DNA of 46,024 nucleotides from Rickettsia typhi (lineage in GTDB: Bacteria > Pseudomonadota > Alphaproteobacteria > Rickettsiales > Deianiraeaceae): positions 1-46,024 of the forward strand of contig CAMCVL010000010.1 of NCBI GenBank assembly GCA_945881985.1. Direction: 5' to 3'. Shown here piece after piece: positions 9,517-17,250 of this stretch. Position 1 is the first letter of the stretch; each line of letters begins with the position of its first letter. Below the pieces are notes generated by a model that was not told where the DNA came from, ran no database searches, and saw only the letters and a program-made list of their open reading frames with translations. The translations under genes and the position numbers were made by a program.

Positions 9517-9912
9517 TGCAAATGTTTAGCCCAATAATCAAGCTAACTTTATAGAATTAACACACTTGCACGCAAAGTATCTGGGGGCGTCTGTTGTTTT
9601 TAAAGCAGATTGTTTCTGGGTAGGGCTCAGGAGTAAGTTCCTATTTCAATCCACAATGGACTTATCAAGCAGTTTTACAAAGCCATCTGCGGCACTAGTA
9701 AATAAATATTGATAACAAGAAAATATCCTCTTGTACTATATTTTAAGGCACATTAAAAACCACAGCCCAAAAACGGATTGTTTGATGTTCTTAAAAAATA
9801 GAAGCAGAGGTTCAAACAAAAAGGGATAGGATAAATCACCCTCCCTACCGAACCTCTCAAGCATAAAAAGATAAACTAATTTGTTTATTAACTTAGGGGG
9901 TGATGGTGGCTT
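9517..9912. other. Gene-free interval after nadA
   Basis: No protein-coding gene is supported. Compared with other spacers it has GC-richer patches (about 9575-9640 and 9800-9860) and a clear stem-loop at 9806-9857. I checked by eye for tmRNA, 4.5S, RNase P and tRNA hallmarks and did not find them. A small non-coding RNA is possible but unsupported. Confidence 0.4.
9806..9857. repeat. Two-part stem-loop
   Basis: The outer arms AGAGGTTC (9806-9813) and GAACCTCT (9850-9857) are perfectly complementary. Inside them AGGGA (9822-9826) pairs with TCCCT (9842-9846). It lies just downstream of the InsA-like remnant on the minus strand, so it could be part of the same decayed element or a transcript end. 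Confidence 0.5.
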
Positions 9913-10074
9913 TTAGGGCTTTTGGCCTGCTCTTTTAACTTGATTTTCATATTTCTTCCTTCCATCTCCCTGAATCTGCTCTCTCCCACATTCCTTACAC
10001 TTAAAGCGCTGAACACCCCTCGCTTTTCCATTTTTTATCAATTTTTCACAACCACAAAACTTACACTTTTCCAT
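9913..10074 (-). pseudogene. Remnant of IS1-type InsA: N-terminal zinc ribbon only
   Basis: This is a 53-residue ORF. It starts MEKCKFCGCEKLIKNGKARG and continues GVQRFKCKECGRE, the CxxC...KNG...G.QR(Y/F).CKxCG zinc-ribbon pattern that begins the InsA protein of IS1-family transposases (InsA is about 90 residues). Zinc ligands would be C4/C7 and C26/C29. After residue 33 the similarity stops and the frame ends in a Lys-rich tail. No catalytic DDE part (InsB) is found nearby, so it is most likely a dead fragment; a free-standing small zinc-ribbon protein is the alternative. It lies on the opposite strand to nadA and rpsA. Confidence 0.6.
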
Positions 10075-10151
10075 AAAAACAAAAACAAATAATATAAAGA
10101 TTATACTATCTGTTTTTGTTTGTTAGGTCCAAAAAATCAAATTTAATTCAC

Positions 10152-10179
10152 TTGACAAGCGAGTTTTTTGCAATACAAT
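10152..10179 (+). promoter_or_regulatory. Sigma70-type promoter for rpsA
   Basis: A perfect -35 box TTGACA (10152-10157) is followed, after a 16-bp spacer, by TACAAT (10174-10179, 5/6 of TATAAT). Transcription would start near 10186, giving a leader of about 115 nt before the rpsA ATG at 10302. A small TGGC-tttt-GCCA hairpin lies in that leader. Confidence 0.65.
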
Positions 10180-10301
10180 CTTAGTGCTATTTTTTTGCGT
10201 GGCTTTTGCCAGCATTATTTGCTTGCTCGTAATTAGGCATCTTTGATGTTTTGATTGACGGGCTGTTTTTATGTACTAACCTTTAATTTTTTGTTTTTAT
10301 A

Positions 10302-12110
10302 ATGTCTATTAACAACGATGCAGCATTTGACATGGCTCAAGTGTACGCACAGGAACTTAATGAGTTTAATGAGCTTTTAAGCACGCTACCTCAGGAGGTC
10401 TACAATCTATCAAAAAAAACAACAGCCGGCGACAACAGTGGCTTTATTACAAAAGGCACGATTGTTGACATCAGTAAAAAACTTGGCAGGGCAATCATTG
10501 ATGTAGGTTTAAAGGCCGAAGGGGTTGTTAGCCTTGATGAATTCGTGCAGGACTCCAAAAGAATGGATGTTAACATTGGCGACGAATTTGATTTTTATGT
10601 TGAAGCCTTTGATAAAAAAAATGCAATCATATCCATCAGCTACGCAAAGGTGCAAAGGGAGAAGATCTGGCTACAGCTTAAGGAAGCTCACAAAAATGGC
10701 ACAACAGTTTATGGGGCAATTTTTAAAAGCATAAATGGTGGTTTTGCGGTTGACTTTGACGGCATCTTGGCATTTTTACCAGGTAGCCAAGTGGACATTA
10801 AAATTCCTAAGGACATATCCCCTTTGCTAAACATAAAGCAACCATTTAAAATCATCAGCCTTAGTGACGACGACACATCCAACACGGAGTCCAAGCTACT
10901 TGTTGTGTCAAGAAGAATGGTTATTGAAGAGACAAGATCCGAGAAAAAAGGTGAGTTCCTAGCTACAATTGAAGAAGGTAAAGTGGTGCAAGGTGTTGTT
11001 AAAAACATTGCAAGCTACGGTGCCTTTGTTGACCTTGGAACCATGGACGGCCTATTGCATGTTGCTGACATTACTTGGAACAAAATCTCTCACCCATCAG
11101 AAGTGCTTTCAATAGGTGATGTAATTGAAGTAAAAATTATCAAAATTGATGTTGAAAAAAAGAGAATATCTCTTGGCATGAAGCAAATTCAGGAAAACCC
11201 ATGGACCCACCTTGCTACAAAATACAAGATTGGCGACCGTATCAAATCCAAGGTTACAAACAAGGTTGACTACGGTGTTTTTGTTACAATTGAGGGCGAT
11301 ATTGAAGGCCTAGTTCACAACTCTGAGTTTGCATGGACTAAGGAGCTTTGCCAAAAATACTCTAACGAGGTGCAAGTTGGCGATGAAATTGAGGTTTCAA
11401 TCGTGGGTCTTGACATTGACAACCACAAAATTTCACTATCCCGCAGGGAGACTCTGCACAACCCTTGGAAGGAGTTTGCTGACAACAACACCACAGGCAC
11501 AAAACTTAACGGTAAAATTGTTAATGTTACAAACTTTGGCTTGTTTGTTGAGCTTGATGGCAATATCAATGGGCTTGTTCACATATCCGATATATCTTGG
11601 AACAACGACAGCGACCAAGTTTTAAAGCAATACAAGGCTGGGGACTCTATTGATGTTGTTTATTTATCTGGCGATTATACAAAACAAAGAATTTCTCTTG
11701 GTATTAAGCAGGTTGCCGGCGACCCTTTTGAAAAACACATTGCTGCACTTGGTGAAGGTGCTATTGTTGATGTTGCTGTTTCAAAAATCTACAGGGACGA
11801 AATTGAGGTGAAACTTTTTGATGAAATTCTTGTTAAAATCAAAAAGCACAACATCCCTGCTGACAAAATCGTTCGCAACATTATTTCCTACAACATTGGT
11901 GAGGTTGTTAAGGCTAAGGTTGTTAAGTTTGACGAGCAAAAAAGAAGCCTTCTTCTTTCTATCAAAAAACTTGAGGATGACACTAAAAACGAAATTCTTA
12001 AAAACTACAAGTCAAACAACTCTGGCTCAACTCTTGGTAGCATTTTGGGCGGTGCAATTAGCGTGGCTGAAGCACCTGCTGCAGAGCAAGATACCAAAGA
12101 TGGAGAGTAA
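10302..12110 (+). CDS. rpsA: 30S ribosomal protein S1
   Basis: S1 binds mRNA and docks it on the small ribosomal subunit; it matters most for messages with weak Shine-Dalgarno sequences, which are common in this window. The protein has 602 residues and about six consecutive S1/OB-fold repeats, at roughly 45-110, 125-200, 225-295, 310-380, 397-467 and 480-550. The central repeats are the most canonical (GVVKNIASYGAFVDLG, DGLLHVADITW, KRISLGMKQI; NFGLFVELDGNINGLVHISDISW). The length is slightly above the usual 557-570, with a short Gly/Ala tail. The start is the ATG at 10302, with no clear Shine-Dalgarno sequence. It is probably transcribed alone from the promoter at 10152. Confidence 0.97.
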   Translation: MSINNDAAFDMAQVYAQELNEFNELLSTLPQEVYNLSKKTTAGDNSGFITKGTIVDISKKLGRAIIDVGLKAEGVVSLDEFVQDSKRMDVNIGDEFDFYVEAFDKKNAIISISYAKVQREKIWLQLKEAHKNGTTVYGAIFKSINGGFAVDFDGILAFLPGSQVDIKIPKDISPLLNIKQPFKIISLSDDDTSNTESKLLVVSRRMVIEETRSEKKGEFLATIEEGKVVQGVVKNIASYGAFVDLGTMDGLLHVADITWNKISHPSEVLSIGDVIEVKIIKIDVEKKRISLGMKQIQENPWTHLATKYKIGDRIKSKVTNKVDYGVFVTIEGDIEGLVHNSEFAWTKELCQKYSNEVQVGDEIEVSIVGLDIDNHKISLSRRETLHNPWKEFADNNTTGTKLNGKIVNVTNFGLFVELDGNINGLVHISDISWNNDSDQVLKQYKAGDSIDVVYLSGDYTKQRISLGIKQVAGDPFEKHIAALGEGAIVDVAVSKIYRDEIEVKLFDEILVKIKKHNIPADKIVRNIISYNIGEVVKAKVVKFDEQKRSLLLSIKKLEDDTKNEILKNYKSNNSGSTLGSILGGAISVAEAPAAEQDTKDGE

Positions 12111-12199
12111 TTGCTTTAGTTAGCAAGATTTAAAAGTTATGGCAATATCTGTTGATTATCTGTTAATTAGCTTAGTTTTGATATTGTTGTAACTTTTGT

Positions 12200-12252
12200 A
12201 AATAATTTACCAAGTTTTTATAATTCTAAAATGAGAATTTAGTAAATTATTT
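12200..12252. repeat. AT-rich inverted repeat downstream of rpsA
   Basis: Arms AAATAATTTAC (12200-12210) and GTAAATTATTT (12242-12252) match perfectly over 11 bp. A second hairpin AATTCT (12222-12227)/AGAATT (12234-12239) is nested inside. Its position after rpsA suits an end-of-transcript structure, but no poly-T follows. Confidence 0.45.
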
Positions 12253-12358
12253 GTCTCAAAAATATACCAAATCTAATTTGGATTGCAATTGTAGCAAAAT
12301 CTTCATTTCTTGCCCCCATTTTTTTGTTTGGAGGCCTGACATGAAGGATGCAATTTAA

Positions 12359-12384
12359 TTTTGTAGATGGATTTTGTAGATGGA
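12359..12384. repeat. 13-bp tandem duplication
   Basis: TTTTGTAGATGGA occurs twice head to tail (12359-12371, 12372-12384) followed by a partial third copy TTTTG. It is probably a replication-slippage product in the yajC upstream region. Confidence 0.6.
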
Positions 12385-12467
12385 TTTTGCACTAAATGTA
12401 AAATTTTGTTTTATATATTATATAATTCTATATTCTGTATTATCGTGTTTAATTATTATGTTTAATT

Positions 12468-12860
12468 ATGACAACATCAACTAACAACCAAATTGCAACA
12501 GCAAATTCAGCAGCAACGGTTACCACTCAAGCTAACAGCCTTCAGCCACAGTTGCCAGTGCCGCCAAAGCCAAATATCTTTTTGCAGGCAATACCTTTGG
12601 TTGTAATCTTTGTGTTTTTTTACTTTTTTATTATAAGACCGCAAAAACGCAAGATGAAGGAAATTTCGCAAATGCTTTCAAGCGTTAAAATTGGCTCAAA
12701 GGTTTTAACATCGGCGGGTATATACGCAACAGTTATTGAGCTTGACGATAAAGCTGGGCTTGCAAAGGTTGAAATTGCAAAAAATGTGCGTATATCTATC
12801 ACAAAATCATCAATAGTGTCAATTTTAAGTCATGAAGACATACCCACAAGCAACTCCTAG
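12468..12860 (+). CDS. yajC: Sec translocon accessory protein YajC
   Basis: YajC is a small single-span protein that associates with SecDF and SecYEG in the inner membrane. The product has 130 residues. A Ser/Thr/Gln/Pro-rich leader of about 35 residues precedes a transmembrane helix at about 37-56, which is followed immediately by the family hallmark IIRPQKRKMKE. The cytoplasmic domain carries LSSVKIGSKVLTSAGIYATV and a KVEIAKNVRISI-type strand. The leader is longer than in E. coli YajC (110 residues). secD and secF, which often follow yajC, are not next to it here; the next gene is feoB after 249 bp. Confidence 0.93.
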   Translation: MTTSTNNQIATANSAATVTTQANSLQPQLPVPPKPNIFLQAIPLVVIFVFFYFFIIRPQKRKMKEISQMLSSVKIGSKVLTSAGIYATVIELDDKAGLAKVEIAKNVRISITKSSIVSILSHEDIPTSNS

Positions 12861-13078
12861 CTTTGTTGCAAGCAATTAAAACATCTAAAGAATTCAATTA
12901 ACTAAGCATCTATTTTTTTGCAATCCTGCAATAATTTGATTTTGTATTTTTACAGCCTGCTGTGCTAAAGCAAAGCTGCAAAATTCAAATCTAAAATTTT
13001 TAATTCATTTAACCCAAGCCTTAGCAAATAAACAATTTTTAAAAAACCTTGACATATCACTATTTTTTGCAAAAATCT

Positions 13079-13097
13079 AATAATTATTATCATTATT
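13079..13097 (+). promoter_or_regulatory. Candidate Fur box upstream of feoB
   Basis: AATAATTATTATCATTATT matches the classical 19-bp Fur consensus (GATAATGATAATCATTATC) at 15 of 19 positions and ends 12 bp before the GTG start of feoB. A perfect -35 hexamer TTGACA lies at 13049-13054; the best -10 (TCTAAT, 13076-13081) is 21 bp away, which is long. Fur-Fe2+ binding here would block the promoter when iron is plentiful, in line with the gene's role. AT-rich background lowers the surprise of the match, but position and function agree. Confidence 0.6.
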
Positions 13098-13109
13098 AAA
13101 ATTGCCAAA

Positions 13110-14930
13110 GTGTTAGAGCTAAAAAAAACTACAAAAAAGATACTTTTGTGCGGTTTGCCAAATAGCGGTAAAACAAGTTTTTTAAATGCACTTTGCAAGT
13201 CTGGCTTTAAAACGGCAAACTATTCCGGCACAACAATTGATGTAAAAAGCTCCAGTTTTACCTTTAATATTGGCACCTCAGGGCATTATTGCACCGCGGA
13301 TGTTTTTGATACTCCCGGCATCTATACCCTAAGCCAAAGCGGCTTAAACGCCCAAGACGAGGCAATTGCAATAAATTTTATCAATCAAAATGCAAAAGAC
13401 TTTGACAAAATTTGCCTAGTATGCGACGGCACAATGTTAAACAAAGAGCTTGAGCTTGCAGCGTCATTAATATTGCTAACACAAAACAAGGTTAAGCTTG
13501 ATATAATAGTTAATCAAAAAAATCAAGATAATCACTCTTTGCAAAAAATTTTAGATTTTGCTAAGCAAAATGGGTTAAATAGCGTTGTGTTAAATGCATC
13601 GTCTAGTAAGCAAGCTCGGGGCTGCATTGCATTAGTTTGCGGGGAGGATTTATTTGAGGCAAATTTAATTCCACAAAAAAGCTCCGTACAGGCTAAAAAC
13701 AATATTTTTAAAGGCATTACACCAAGCAAATTTGATAACATCTTAAGCCATAACATTTGGGGCCTGCCGATATTTTTTGCAATTTTATTTACCTCTTTGT
13801 TTTTAGCATTTAGCTTTGGCGGATTTTGCTCGGATGCAATTCTTGCAATAGCCGATAAAATATCACCGCGGCAGAGTGGTTTTGTTAGCATTCTCACTGC
13901 CTCTGTCATTAACGGAATTTTTGTGATTTTTGGATTTATACCAATTATATTCTTTGTATTTTTGTTTGTTAGCCTACTTGAAAAAACCGGCTACATCACA
14001 AGAGTGTCCTACCTGCTAAACGGTTTTATGCTAAGGTTTTTTAACATAGATGGCAAGGCTTTTATACCCTTGCTTACGGGGGTTGGCTGCACCGTGCCAG
14101 CTTACATGGCAACAAGGATAATTTCAAGCAAGCATCAAAGATTTTTAGTCAACACAATGCTAAGCTTTATTCCATGCTCGGCAAAAAATACTGTTTTTGC
14201 TCTTTTTTGCTGCGGATTGCTTGGTAGCTTTTATGGCTCTTTTGCTCTTTATGCAATTTATGTCTTTGGCTTTGTCTTTGGATTGTTAATTATAAGGCTC
14301 ATATCTTTATTTATCAGTCTTAAGCAGCCTAAGCTTGCTAGCAAAGATTATTCATCTCAGTTTTACCAAATTTACCCTTTGCAGATGCCTGTTGCAAGCG
14401 ATATTTTAACCCTATCTTACCTAAAGGTAAAGGATTATATAACAAATATAGCAACTACAATACTTATGTTTTCGGTTGCGTTTTCGCTTTTAAATTCTTT
14501 TGGATTTAGCTGGCAAAGTGGTTTTTACATAGCCTTGCCAAATAGCATTGACGGCAGCGGTGGGGGGGCAAGTTGCCTTGAGGCTATGGCAAAGTTTATT
14601 ACCCCACTTTTTGCACCCATTAATTTGCCTTGGCAAATTGTTGCGGCAATTGTTGCTGGGTTTGTTGCAAAAGAGGTTTCGCTTTCTATGCTTGCTGTGC
14701 TTTTAAGTAGCAAGGCTCAGCAAGGCACGGACATAGCTCAGGTTATGATAAACACATTTGAGCCTAAGATTATCATTGAATTTTTGGTTTTTATGTTTTT
14801 TTACGCACCCTGCATATCCGCTATGAGCACTTTACAAAAGGAGGGTCGCAGCACAAGGCAAACTCTTTTTATCTTTATTTTAACTAGTATTTTGGCATAT
14901 GGCGGTGCTTACATTGTTAGCCTTTTTTAA
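13110..14930 (+). CDS. feoB: Ferrous iron transport protein B
   Basis: FeoB imports Fe2+ through the inner membrane and carries an N-terminal G-protein domain. The product is 606 residues from a GTG start, shorter than E. coli FeoB (773), mainly because the helical spacer after the G domain is short. The G1 loop is GLPNSGKT (15-22), G2 includes T41/T42 in GTTID, and G3 is DTPG (67-70). The G4 position reads NQKN (135-138) instead of N-x-x-D. The membrane part begins near residue 225 and includes the gate motif GVGCTVPAYMATRI and the second cysteine-containing motif SFIPCSAKNTVFALF, both typical of FeoB. No feoA or feoC is adjacent. The stop codon is 3 nt before the ATG of the LptF/G permease, so the two genes are surely co-transcribed. 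A Fur box lies just upstream. Confidence 0.93.
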   Translation: MLELKKTTKKILLCGLPNSGKTSFLNALCKSGFKTANYSGTTIDVKSSSFTFNIGTSGHYCTADVFDTPGIYTLSQSGLNAQDEAIAINFINQNAKDFDKICLVCDGTMLNKELELAASLILLTQNKVKLDIIVNQKNQDNHSLQKILDFAKQNGLNSVVLNASSSKQARGCIALVCGEDLFEANLIPQKSSVQAKNNIFKGITPSKFDNILSHNIWGLPIFFAILFTSLFLAFSFGGFCSDAILAIADKISPRQSGFVSILTASVINGIFVIFGFIPIIFFVFLFVSLLEKTGYITRVSYLLNGFMLRFFNIDGKAFIPLLTGVGCTVPAYMATRIISSKHQRFLVNTMLSFIPCSAKNTVFALFCCGLLGSFYGSFALYAIYVFGFVFGLLIIRLISLFISLKQPKLASKDYSSQFYQIYPLQMPVASDILTLSYLKVKDYITNIATTILMFSVAFSLLNSFGFSWQSGFYIALPNSIDGSGGGASCLEAMAKFITPLFAPINLPWQIVAAIVAGFVAKEVSLSMLAVLLSSKAQQGTDIAQVMINTFEPKIIIEFLVFMFFYAPCISAMSTLQKEGRSTRQTLFIFILTSILAYGGAYIVSLF

Positions 14931-14933
14931 GAT

Positions 14934-16196
14934 ATGTTTTTACTAAGATACTTTTTGGCTTTTTTTGCAAATCTAAAAGATAGATTTGGCATAATTAGAA
15001 CAAGTTTTTTTATACAAAATCTTAGATTTTTTACAATCACGGCAACAATATTTTTAGTATTTACTTGGATAGTTGTTTTTATTACAACCTCTGGCTATGT
15101 TGTTAAGTTTAAGGTAAGTTATTGGTATGTATTAAAATACAGCCTGCTTTTTACATTTAAGGCAACAGATGTAATCTTACCTTTTATTGCCCTAATTTGT
15201 GCGGTGATATTTTTTCTATCATCTAAAAGTCAACTTGCCGTGCTTAGATCTCTTGGCTATACAAATGCAAAAATTATTTATCACATTGCACCTTTTTATT
15301 TTGCTTTATGCTTGGGTCTTGCTTTGTTTGTTAATTACGGCAGGCCTTACATTAAAAATTCCATAGCACAAATTAAATCCGAGATACAAAAAATGTCAAT
15401 AGCAAAGATACTTACCGAAAAAGAGGTGGTAACCTACGGAGATATGTCTTTTTACATCAACAATATAAACAAAAGCAATATGTCCTTAAACGATATTATA
15501 CTGCGTAAGTTTGACGGGTGCAACCTTGCAATCTTAACCGCAAAAAGTGGCATGATAAAGGAAGATGTTAAAAGTAAAAACCTATTTTTAATACTAAACG
15601 ATTGCCAAGTTAGGCTGCAAAATGCTGCCCTTTGCAAATTTAAGCAAGATAATGGGCTGGATTATGGTTTTTTTGTAAAAAAGCCAGACTATTTGTATGA
15701 TTTTGACATGGTGTCGCAAAAAATCTTCATCAACCTTACCTTTGACAGCGGGCAACAAAACGAGCTAGACCTATCGGTTGCTTCAATGCAAACTGCTAAA
15801 ATTATCGCCATGACGCTTTGGTTAAAGTCTAGTTATACTGACAAAGATGCAGATTTTAAAAAAGCATTATTTAAAGAGTTTAATTTTAGAATTTTAAACC
15901 CATTTTATCTTTTGCTCTTTGCTCTTTGTGTATCAGTGTTTTTAGTAAATGCAAAAGGTGGACGGGGATTTAAGTTGCTTAATGCAAATTTTGTTGGCAT
16001 GATATGCCTTTTTGCTTACACAGCAACTATTTATGGCTTTGTAATTGACGGACTAGTGGGCAAGCTCCATCTAAAAGGACTATTTATTGCTGCGGCAAAT
16101 ATCGTCTTTATTTTTACCATCTCTGCGGTAAAAATTTTGTATGACGACAAAGGTTACAAACTTCTTGCCCTCTTTGCAAAATTAAAACAAAAATAG
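14934..16196 (+). CDS. LptF/LptG-family LPS export permease
   Basis: This belongs to the YjgP/YjgQ (LptF/LptG) family, the inner-membrane subunits that with LptB extract lipopolysaccharide and pass it to the periplasmic bridge. The protein has 420 residues. Three N-terminal helices (about 32-55, 78-96, 115-133) are followed by a periplasmic beta-jellyroll-like region (about 135-320) and three C-terminal helices. The cytoplasmic coupling loop QLAVLRSLGYTNAKI between the second and third helices is the family hallmark. LptF and LptG normally occur as a pair; only one is here, and I could not decide which. It follows feoB with a 3-nt gap, so LPS export would share the feoB transcript and possibly its iron control. 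LpxA in the same window supports LPS synthesis. Confidence 0.85.
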   Translation: MFLLRYFLAFFANLKDRFGIIRTSFFIQNLRFFTITATIFLVFTWIVVFITTSGYVVKFKVSYWYVLKYSLLFTFKATDVILPFIALICAVIFFLSSKSQLAVLRSLGYTNAKIIYHIAPFYFALCLGLALFVNYGRPYIKNSIAQIKSEIQKMSIAKILTEKEVVTYGDMSFYINNINKSNMSLNDIILRKFDGCNLAILTAKSGMIKEDVKSKNLFLILNDCQVRLQNAALCKFKQDNGLDYGFFVKKPDYLYDFDMVSQKIFINLTFDSGQQNELDLSVASMQTAKIIAMTLWLKSSYTDKDADFKKALFKEFNFRILNPFYLLLFALCVSVFLVNAKGGRGFKLLNANFVGMICLFAYTATIYGFVIDGLVGKLHLKGLFIAAANIVFIFTISAVKILYDDKGYKLLALFAKLKQK

Positions 16197-16313
16197 AGCC
16201 ATTTTGTACAAGTGTTAAAGATATATCAATTATACTATTAAGATAGATTCCATATGGATTTTGTACGCACTTGAAGTTCTTGAAATTTGCACCCCGTAGA
16301 AATTGCAAAAAAA

Positions 16314-16465
16314 GACTCGTTCTAAATTACAGCTTGACATTTATTGAAATGAATAAGACTAACAAACCAATATTGCAATCTAGGGTTTTAACATTTTTAC
16401 AAAGATTGGCACTGCGGACTTTTTACAGATAGAGATTTGACACTTTCTCTATTTTAGAACAAGTC
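16314..16465 (+). mobile_element. MITE-like element, copy 1 (152 bp)
   Basis: This non-coding 152-bp unit is bounded by imperfect terminal inverted repeats: GACTCGTTCTAAATTA on the left and, read on the other strand, GACTTGTTCTAAAATA on the right (14 of 16 identical). A second copy in opposite orientation at 18111-18262 differs at only 6 positions. Small size, terminal inverted repeats, no ORF and a high-identity second copy are the marks of a miniature inverted-repeat transposable element moved by a transposase encoded elsewhere. No target-site duplication was recognised. Confidence 0.75.
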
Positions 16466-16604
16466 CCAAAAAAATATTGAAAATTTCTTGCTTATAAAAT
16501 AATTTATTTTACATAATTGCAAAAGGGATTGCTATTGCCTAATTGAAGTAAGTAGAGGTCCTTAAATATCTAAGCCTATTATAATTATTTATTTAGTTTT
16601 TATT
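16466..16604. promoter_or_regulatory. Upstream region of the Ala-rich protein with perfect -10 box
   Basis: A perfect TATAAT at 16580-16585 lies 19 bp before the ATG at 16605. The hexamer at standard spacing (around 16557-16562) is not a recognisable -35 box. The transcript leader would be very short (about 12 nt), with no Shine-Dalgarno sequence. Confidence 0.4.
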
Positions 16605-16838
16605 ATGAAAAAAGTTATTATTATCGTTGCTGCTGTTGCTGCTGTTGCTGTTGCTGCTTTTGTTTTTAACAAAGCTTCTCAAAACAACACTCCTGCTACC
16701 GAAGCTACAACAGAACAAGCTGCTCCTGCTGCTGAAGGTGCTGCTACAACAGAACAAGCTGCTCCTGCTGCTGAAGGTGCTGCTCAACCTGCTGCCGCTG
16801 CTGCTCCTGCTGCTGAAGCTCCTAAAGCTGCAAAATAG
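16605..16838 (+). CDS. Small membrane-anchored Ala/Pro/Glu-rich protein
   Basis: The product has 77 residues. Residues 1-22 (start MKKVIIIVAAVAAVAVAAF) form a single transmembrane helix or uncleaved signal anchor; the remainder is a disordered Ala/Pro/Glu/Thr-rich tail with two perfect copies of a 13-residue unit (ATTEQAAPAAEGA). There is no cysteine, so it is not a lipoprotein. Codons are very biased (nearly all Ala as GCT, Pro as CCT, Glu as GAA), unlike its neighbours, which suggests strong expression or recent expansion. A hairpin follows its stop. It sits inside the segment bounded by the two MITE copies. The opposite strand is also open here, but that is a by-product of the repeats. No function can be assigned. 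Confidence 0.75.
   Translation: MKKVIIIVAAVAAVAVAAFVFNKASQNNTPATEATTEQAAPAAEGAATTEQAAPAAEGAAQPAAAAAPAAEAPKAAK
16704..16781 (+). repeat. 39-bp in-frame tandem repeat (2 copies)
   Basis: A 39-bp unit beginning GCTACAACAGAACAAGCTGC is repeated at 16704-16742 and 16743-16781 with no mismatch seen. It encodes 13 residues of the tail of the Ala-rich protein, so copy number can change without breaking the frame. Confidence 0.85.
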
Positions 16839-16849
16839 TTTTGCCGCTT

Positions 16850-16892
16850 AAACAAACATCTGCAAAAGCCTTAACAAGCTTTTGCTTTGTTT
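16850..16892 (+). terminator. Hairpin after the Ala-rich protein gene
   Basis: Inner arms CAAAAGC (16863-16869) and GCTTTTG (16878-16884) are perfect. Outer arms AAACAAA (16850-16856) and TTTGTTT (16886-16892) extend the stem around a small internal loop. It starts 12 bp after the stop codon, the usual place for an intrinsic terminator, though the following T-run is weak (GAAATATTTT). Confidence 0.55.
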
Positions 16893-17250
16893 GAAATATT
16901 TTAAATTTTACCCTAACTACAGTGTTTTGTTAAATTTTATTTAAAATTTAAAGCGCTAAAAGTGTAAAATTCAAAGTATTTCAATATTTCTATATGTTAA
17001 TTAAAATTTAACATAACAGCATTTCACAAAAACAACCTCCATGCCCCATTTGTAAAATTAGGTTATAAATTTTTAAACTAAAGATATAGTCAATCACACA
17101 TAGATACTAACACTTGTAAAGTAAGCTACAATCCAAGATTTACCTTTGTAAAAACCTTTGCAGCCACCTTTGCAACACCACACATCACCCCCATTAGCCA
17201 GCTGTGCCTGCTTAGCTTTGCCAGCAATGGTGGGAGGCAGTCTAGTTTAT

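Larger units (their letters stand above)
12111..12467. other. Intergenic region between rpsA and yajC
   Basis: No gene is present. It contains an AT-rich inverted repeat about 90 bp after the rpsA stop (12200-12252) and a short 13-bp tandem duplication (12359-12384). The last 60 bp before yajC are very AT-rich and probably hold its promoter. Confidence 0.4.

Noticed and set aside
9640-9900. CRISPR array
   Set aside because: No regularly spaced identical repeats occur here or elsewhere in the window; the repeats found are single pairs or palindromes.
9517-9912. Possible tmRNA, 6S RNA or RNase P RNA
   Set aside because: The conserved core sequences of these RNAs were looked for by eye and not found; only a stem-loop is supported.
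16593-16787. Ser-rich minus-strand ORF opposite the Ala-rich gene
   Set aside because: Its sequence is the mirror of the GCT/GAA repeats of the plus-strand gene, which has the membrane anchor, promoter-like box and terminator-like hairpin.
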